A DNA stretch of 64,000 nucleotides from Lichenostomus cassidix. Lineage: Eukaryota > Chordata > Aves > Passeriformes > Meliphagidae. The notes beneath the pieces are model-generated. The model searched no databases. It saw nothing but the letters and a program-made list of their open reading frames with translations, and had not been told where the DNA came from. The stretch covers positions 2,232,001 to 2,296,000 of the forward strand of contig CM039185.1 in the NCBI GenBank assembly GCA_008360975.2, in the 5' to 3' direction. A program made the position numbers and the translations under genes. The stretch's first letter is position 1. Every line of letters begins with the position of its first letter. This document shows, piece after piece, positions 61,166 through 64,000 of this stretch.

Positions 61166-63045
61166 GGACCATGCCATGGGCTAAATCCTGGGCCATCATC
61201 AGCTTCAAGAAACTCAGGTTTGCCAGAAAAGAGGCAACGGCGAGAAATCCCAAAAAAACAAGGGTGATGCTCCACAGGGATGTGGAAGACAAGAATCCCT
61301 TAGACATTATATCCACGTTTCTAGGCAGATCCTTTGAATATTCCTGAACAACTCCCAAATTTCATGAGGATTTTTCCTTTCTATGTACATATAAATGACT
61401 GCATTGATAGCAGATGGGCCCTTCCATACGATTTCCTTTTTAAACTCCCAACTTCATGCAATTCCTCGTGCTCGGAAAGGAAAGCCTGTGCTTTTAGCTC
61501 CGGAGCACAAAGCTGGGGTTACTTCTGCTCATTTGCTTTTGCTTTTAAAACCTTTAATTACACAAGCAGGCAGCAACTCTTAAATACATCTGCATTATCA
61601 TCATCATTTCTCCCTCAGACCACCTCGGTGCAGTGGCTCTGCCTGGCAAGGTGAGCCTGAAAGGGACTGAGGGAAAATATGCAGCACCCACAGACTCAGG
61701 TTTATTTTCCTGAGTACCTTCCCACAGCTGGCACAGCTGGACCACAGATTTTACAGGTAAAAGAGCTTCCCAGTCTCATCCCGTGATGTGCATCCGAAGG
61801 AGCGAATGCTCCTGACTGTAAAGGGAATCAGGGGAGGTAGGAAAAGGAAATGATCAAAACACTTATCACACCGAGAAAAGAACTTATTAGGCCCGATAAG
61901 GAGTCGGAATTGATGACAATTATAAGATACCATCCATTTTTAGCTAATAATTCAGAAAATGGATGAATTATTTGAGGAATAATATGTGATCATTTATTTA
62001 AAGACTTATACTAATGTATACGCTGGAGGAAGCAGAGCTGAGGTTGTGGGAACACTTTAACACTTCCATTCCTGGATGGTTCTCCCTTTCCACTCAAATG
62101 CAGAGATTTCATAGCACTGTTTTAGGGTCTTAGGGCCCCTACAGAAAACCTCAAGCCATTTTCCAAGGCTGTTTTATACACAACCTACTTCTCCTCCACT
62201 TTCCTATTCACATTTAAGAATCCACCAACATTTTGCCTTTGAGAAATGGTTCATTTATTCAAAATTCCCAAACAACGCCATCCCCACTCCACAGGCCTTA
62301 GCAGATCACACAATTAGACAGAAGCAACAATTGAATCTCAAGCCACAGCTCTTAATTTTACTGGGAAAGATTTCGGGTTCCGCTGAACATCGGAGGAGAT
62401 TTCTGAAGGCAAAATCCCACATTAAGAGAGAGATTGCATCTCCTAAGATATCAGTCCAAATCTCCATCCGTATCCAGGTAACAATCTGGAATGCTGATAT
62501 TTAAGAGGAAAAATATCTGGACAGCTGCCCCAGCTCCCTGGGAAGCAATGTTTAGTTAAAGTCTTGGATATCAGTGAAAGAAGATGTGGAGATGTCACAC
62601 TGAGGCTGAAGCATTTTTTCAAGTGCTGAATTATTCACCCGTGAATCTCAGATGTGAAATCCAAATGCTCCGGTACTGCCCCGGCTTTAGACAATGGCTA
62701 ATTCCTTTCTGTGCCACTGCAGGGTCTCTTCATCAGCTTTCTTTCATCTATAATCACAGCCAGGTCATGGATTATTAGTCATATTCAGTGCAGAATTCAA
62801 ACCCTGCTACACCAATCAGTCAGCCTGGGACTCCCCCAGCGTTGAAACACCACAGCTCTCAGAGGATCTGACTGCTCCTGGCACAGCCTCCCAGGGGCAC
62901 CAAGAGGGACAAACACAGCAGCCATTTGCCCAAGGCAAGAGGGAGGAAGCCCTGAGCTGGGAGAGGACATGGAACAGCCTGGAGCTGCCATGGATCTGCC
63001 CCAAGATCCCACCAGCAGCACCAGGCACGGCCCAGGGGAGCACAG

Positions 63046-63425
63046 ATCATGGGCTGGTTTGGGTTGGAAAGGATCATAAAGCTCATCCAGTCCCACCTCT
63101 GCCACAGGCAGGGACACCTTCCACTGTCCTAGGGTGATCCAGCCTGGCTTTGGACACTTCCAGGGATCCAGGGGCAGCCACAGCTTCTCTGGGCACCCTG
63201 TGCCAGGGCCTCCCCACCCTGCCAGGGAACAATTCCTTCCCAATATCCCATCTCTCCCTGCCCTCTGGCAGTGGGAAGCCATTCCCTGGGTCCTGTCCCT
63301 CCATCCCTTGTCCCCAGTCCCTCTACAGCTCTCCTGGAGCCCCTTTAGGCCCTGGCAGGAGCTCTGAGCTCTCCCTGGATCCTTCTCTTCTCCAGATGAA
63401 CACCCCCAGCTCTCCCAGCCTGGCT
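63046..63425 (-). mobile_element. CR1 LINE 3' end
   Basis: A reverse-complement element beginning at the tail region (GGTTTGGGTTGGAAAGGATC) and running through GACACCTTCCACTGTCCTAG, CCAGGGGCAGCCACAGCTTC and CCCTTTAGGCCCTGGCAGGA to about 63425. It is collinear with and very similar to the copy at 53662-54015. Confidence 0.95.
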
Positions 63426-64000
63426 CCAGAGCAGAGGAAGTCAATACATTTCCCTTCAATGTGAACATAGTGGGAAGAAAAAAAATCACAAAGCCAGGCA
63501 TTTATCAGCCTTTGCTGGAGGTGTTACTTTGCATATGAAGCCATGAGGATGCAATTGTTTCATTAGGACTTTGCTGGTGTCTGTAACATTTAATGAGTCT
63601 TGGAGAACAGAGGAAGAAAACACCACGGGCGCTGCTGCAGCCAAGACAAATAGGGAAACATGCCCTGCCTGACATCAGTGAATACATCACAGCTCTGCTC
63701 ACTCAGGGCAGCCATGAAATCAATTCCTCAGGAAAAATAAAAAACTCGCACCCAAATCTGTGCTCACAATGTGAGCGAGGCAAGGGACGATGTGAAGGGA
63801 GGAAAATCTCGCCTTGGCTGGATGCTCCAGGCCTCTCTTTGTCTTCACCTCGTGCCAAGCCCTGCTGAGGGGCTTTGCTTTCCACAAAAGATGGGCTTTG
63901 TCATTTTTCCTCAAAATAAACAATCAGGCTTTTTCAAAACTTCCTCAGGAGTCAGCAGCGATGTGTTCCCAGCCTCTCAAGGACACTTCATTGTCAGTTC

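Larger units (their letters stand above)
51933..64000 (-). other. NEXMIF: Presumed NEXMIF intron 1 (to the window edge)
   Basis: No first exon or CpG island for NEXMIF is seen up to 64000. Human NEXMIF also has a very long first intron. The interval is rich in CR1 3' ends (53.66, 56.25, 59.87, 61.10 and 63.05 kb) and contains a purine-rich stretch at about 54.75-55.65 kb. No coding exon is recognised on either strand. Confidence 0.6.

Noticed and set aside
62797..63501. 234-residue minus-strand open frame
   Set aside because: Its core is CR1 3' sequence; similar peptides appear from the other CR1 copies at 50.2 and 53.7 kb.
1..64000. Search for bacterial-type systems, CRISPR arrays, tRNA or rRNA genes
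   Set aside because: The window is vertebrate nuclear DNA. The tandem arrays seen are minisatellites without spacer architecture, and no cloverleaf or rRNA segment was recognised by eye.

Overview
The window looks like a piece of a bird genome, most likely a songbird or a close relative. The evidence is ordinary vertebrate split genes with GT-AG introns and CpG-island promoters, many CR1 LINE 3' ends (the dominant avian retroposon), compact introns, and two recognisable neighbours, RLIM and NEXMIF, in the same order and orientation as on human Xq13.2. Placement on chicken chromosome 4 or passerine 4A is inference from known X-conserved synteny, not read from the sequence.

Layout, left to right. 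1-5.1 kb is intergenic. It holds an orphan CpG island (about 1.54-2.48 kb) with a triplicated 35-36 bp unit. 5.16-22.56 kb is RLIM (RNF12) on the minus strand: a long candidate 3' UTR, three coding exons whose splice sites and reading frame join to a 595-residue RING-H2 E3 ligase, a 9.3 kb first intron, and a non-coding first exon in a CpG island with three ATGGC (YY1-type) motifs. 23.0-23.24 kb is a 24 bp minisatellite just upstream of that promoter.

25.17-26.36 kb carries something not expected between these two genes: minus-strand exons of UPRT (uracil phosphoribosyltransferase homologue). One exon is intact with good splice sites. The terminal part keeps a very well conserved C-terminus but has a damaged PRPP-loop region with a frame mismatch, and an insertion bearing an in-frame stop. 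I found no N-terminal UPRT exons in the window, so this reads as a partial, relocated and decaying copy.

26.4-36.1 kb is gene-poor, with a 16 bp minisatellite and CR1 pieces. About 36.16-51.9 kb is NEXMIF (KIAA2022) on the minus strand: a very long candidate 3' UTR region that contains a CR1 LINE with reverse-transcriptase coding remnants, one giant coding exon of 4274 bases, a 3.6 kb intron, and the short first coding exon. Together these encode 1449 residues. 51.9-64 kb appears to be NEXMIF intron 1, rich in CR1 3' ends.

Functionally, RLIM is a nuclear ubiquitin ligase (in eutherians it destroys REX1 and so activates XIST), and NEXMIF is a nuclear neuronal-development factor. They are neighbours by old synteny rather than parts of one pathway. 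The items most worth checking are the UPRT relic with its template-switch-like palindrome, the orphan CpG island, and a perfect 12 bp hairpin in the RLIM 3' UTR built from two opposed SOX-type motifs.
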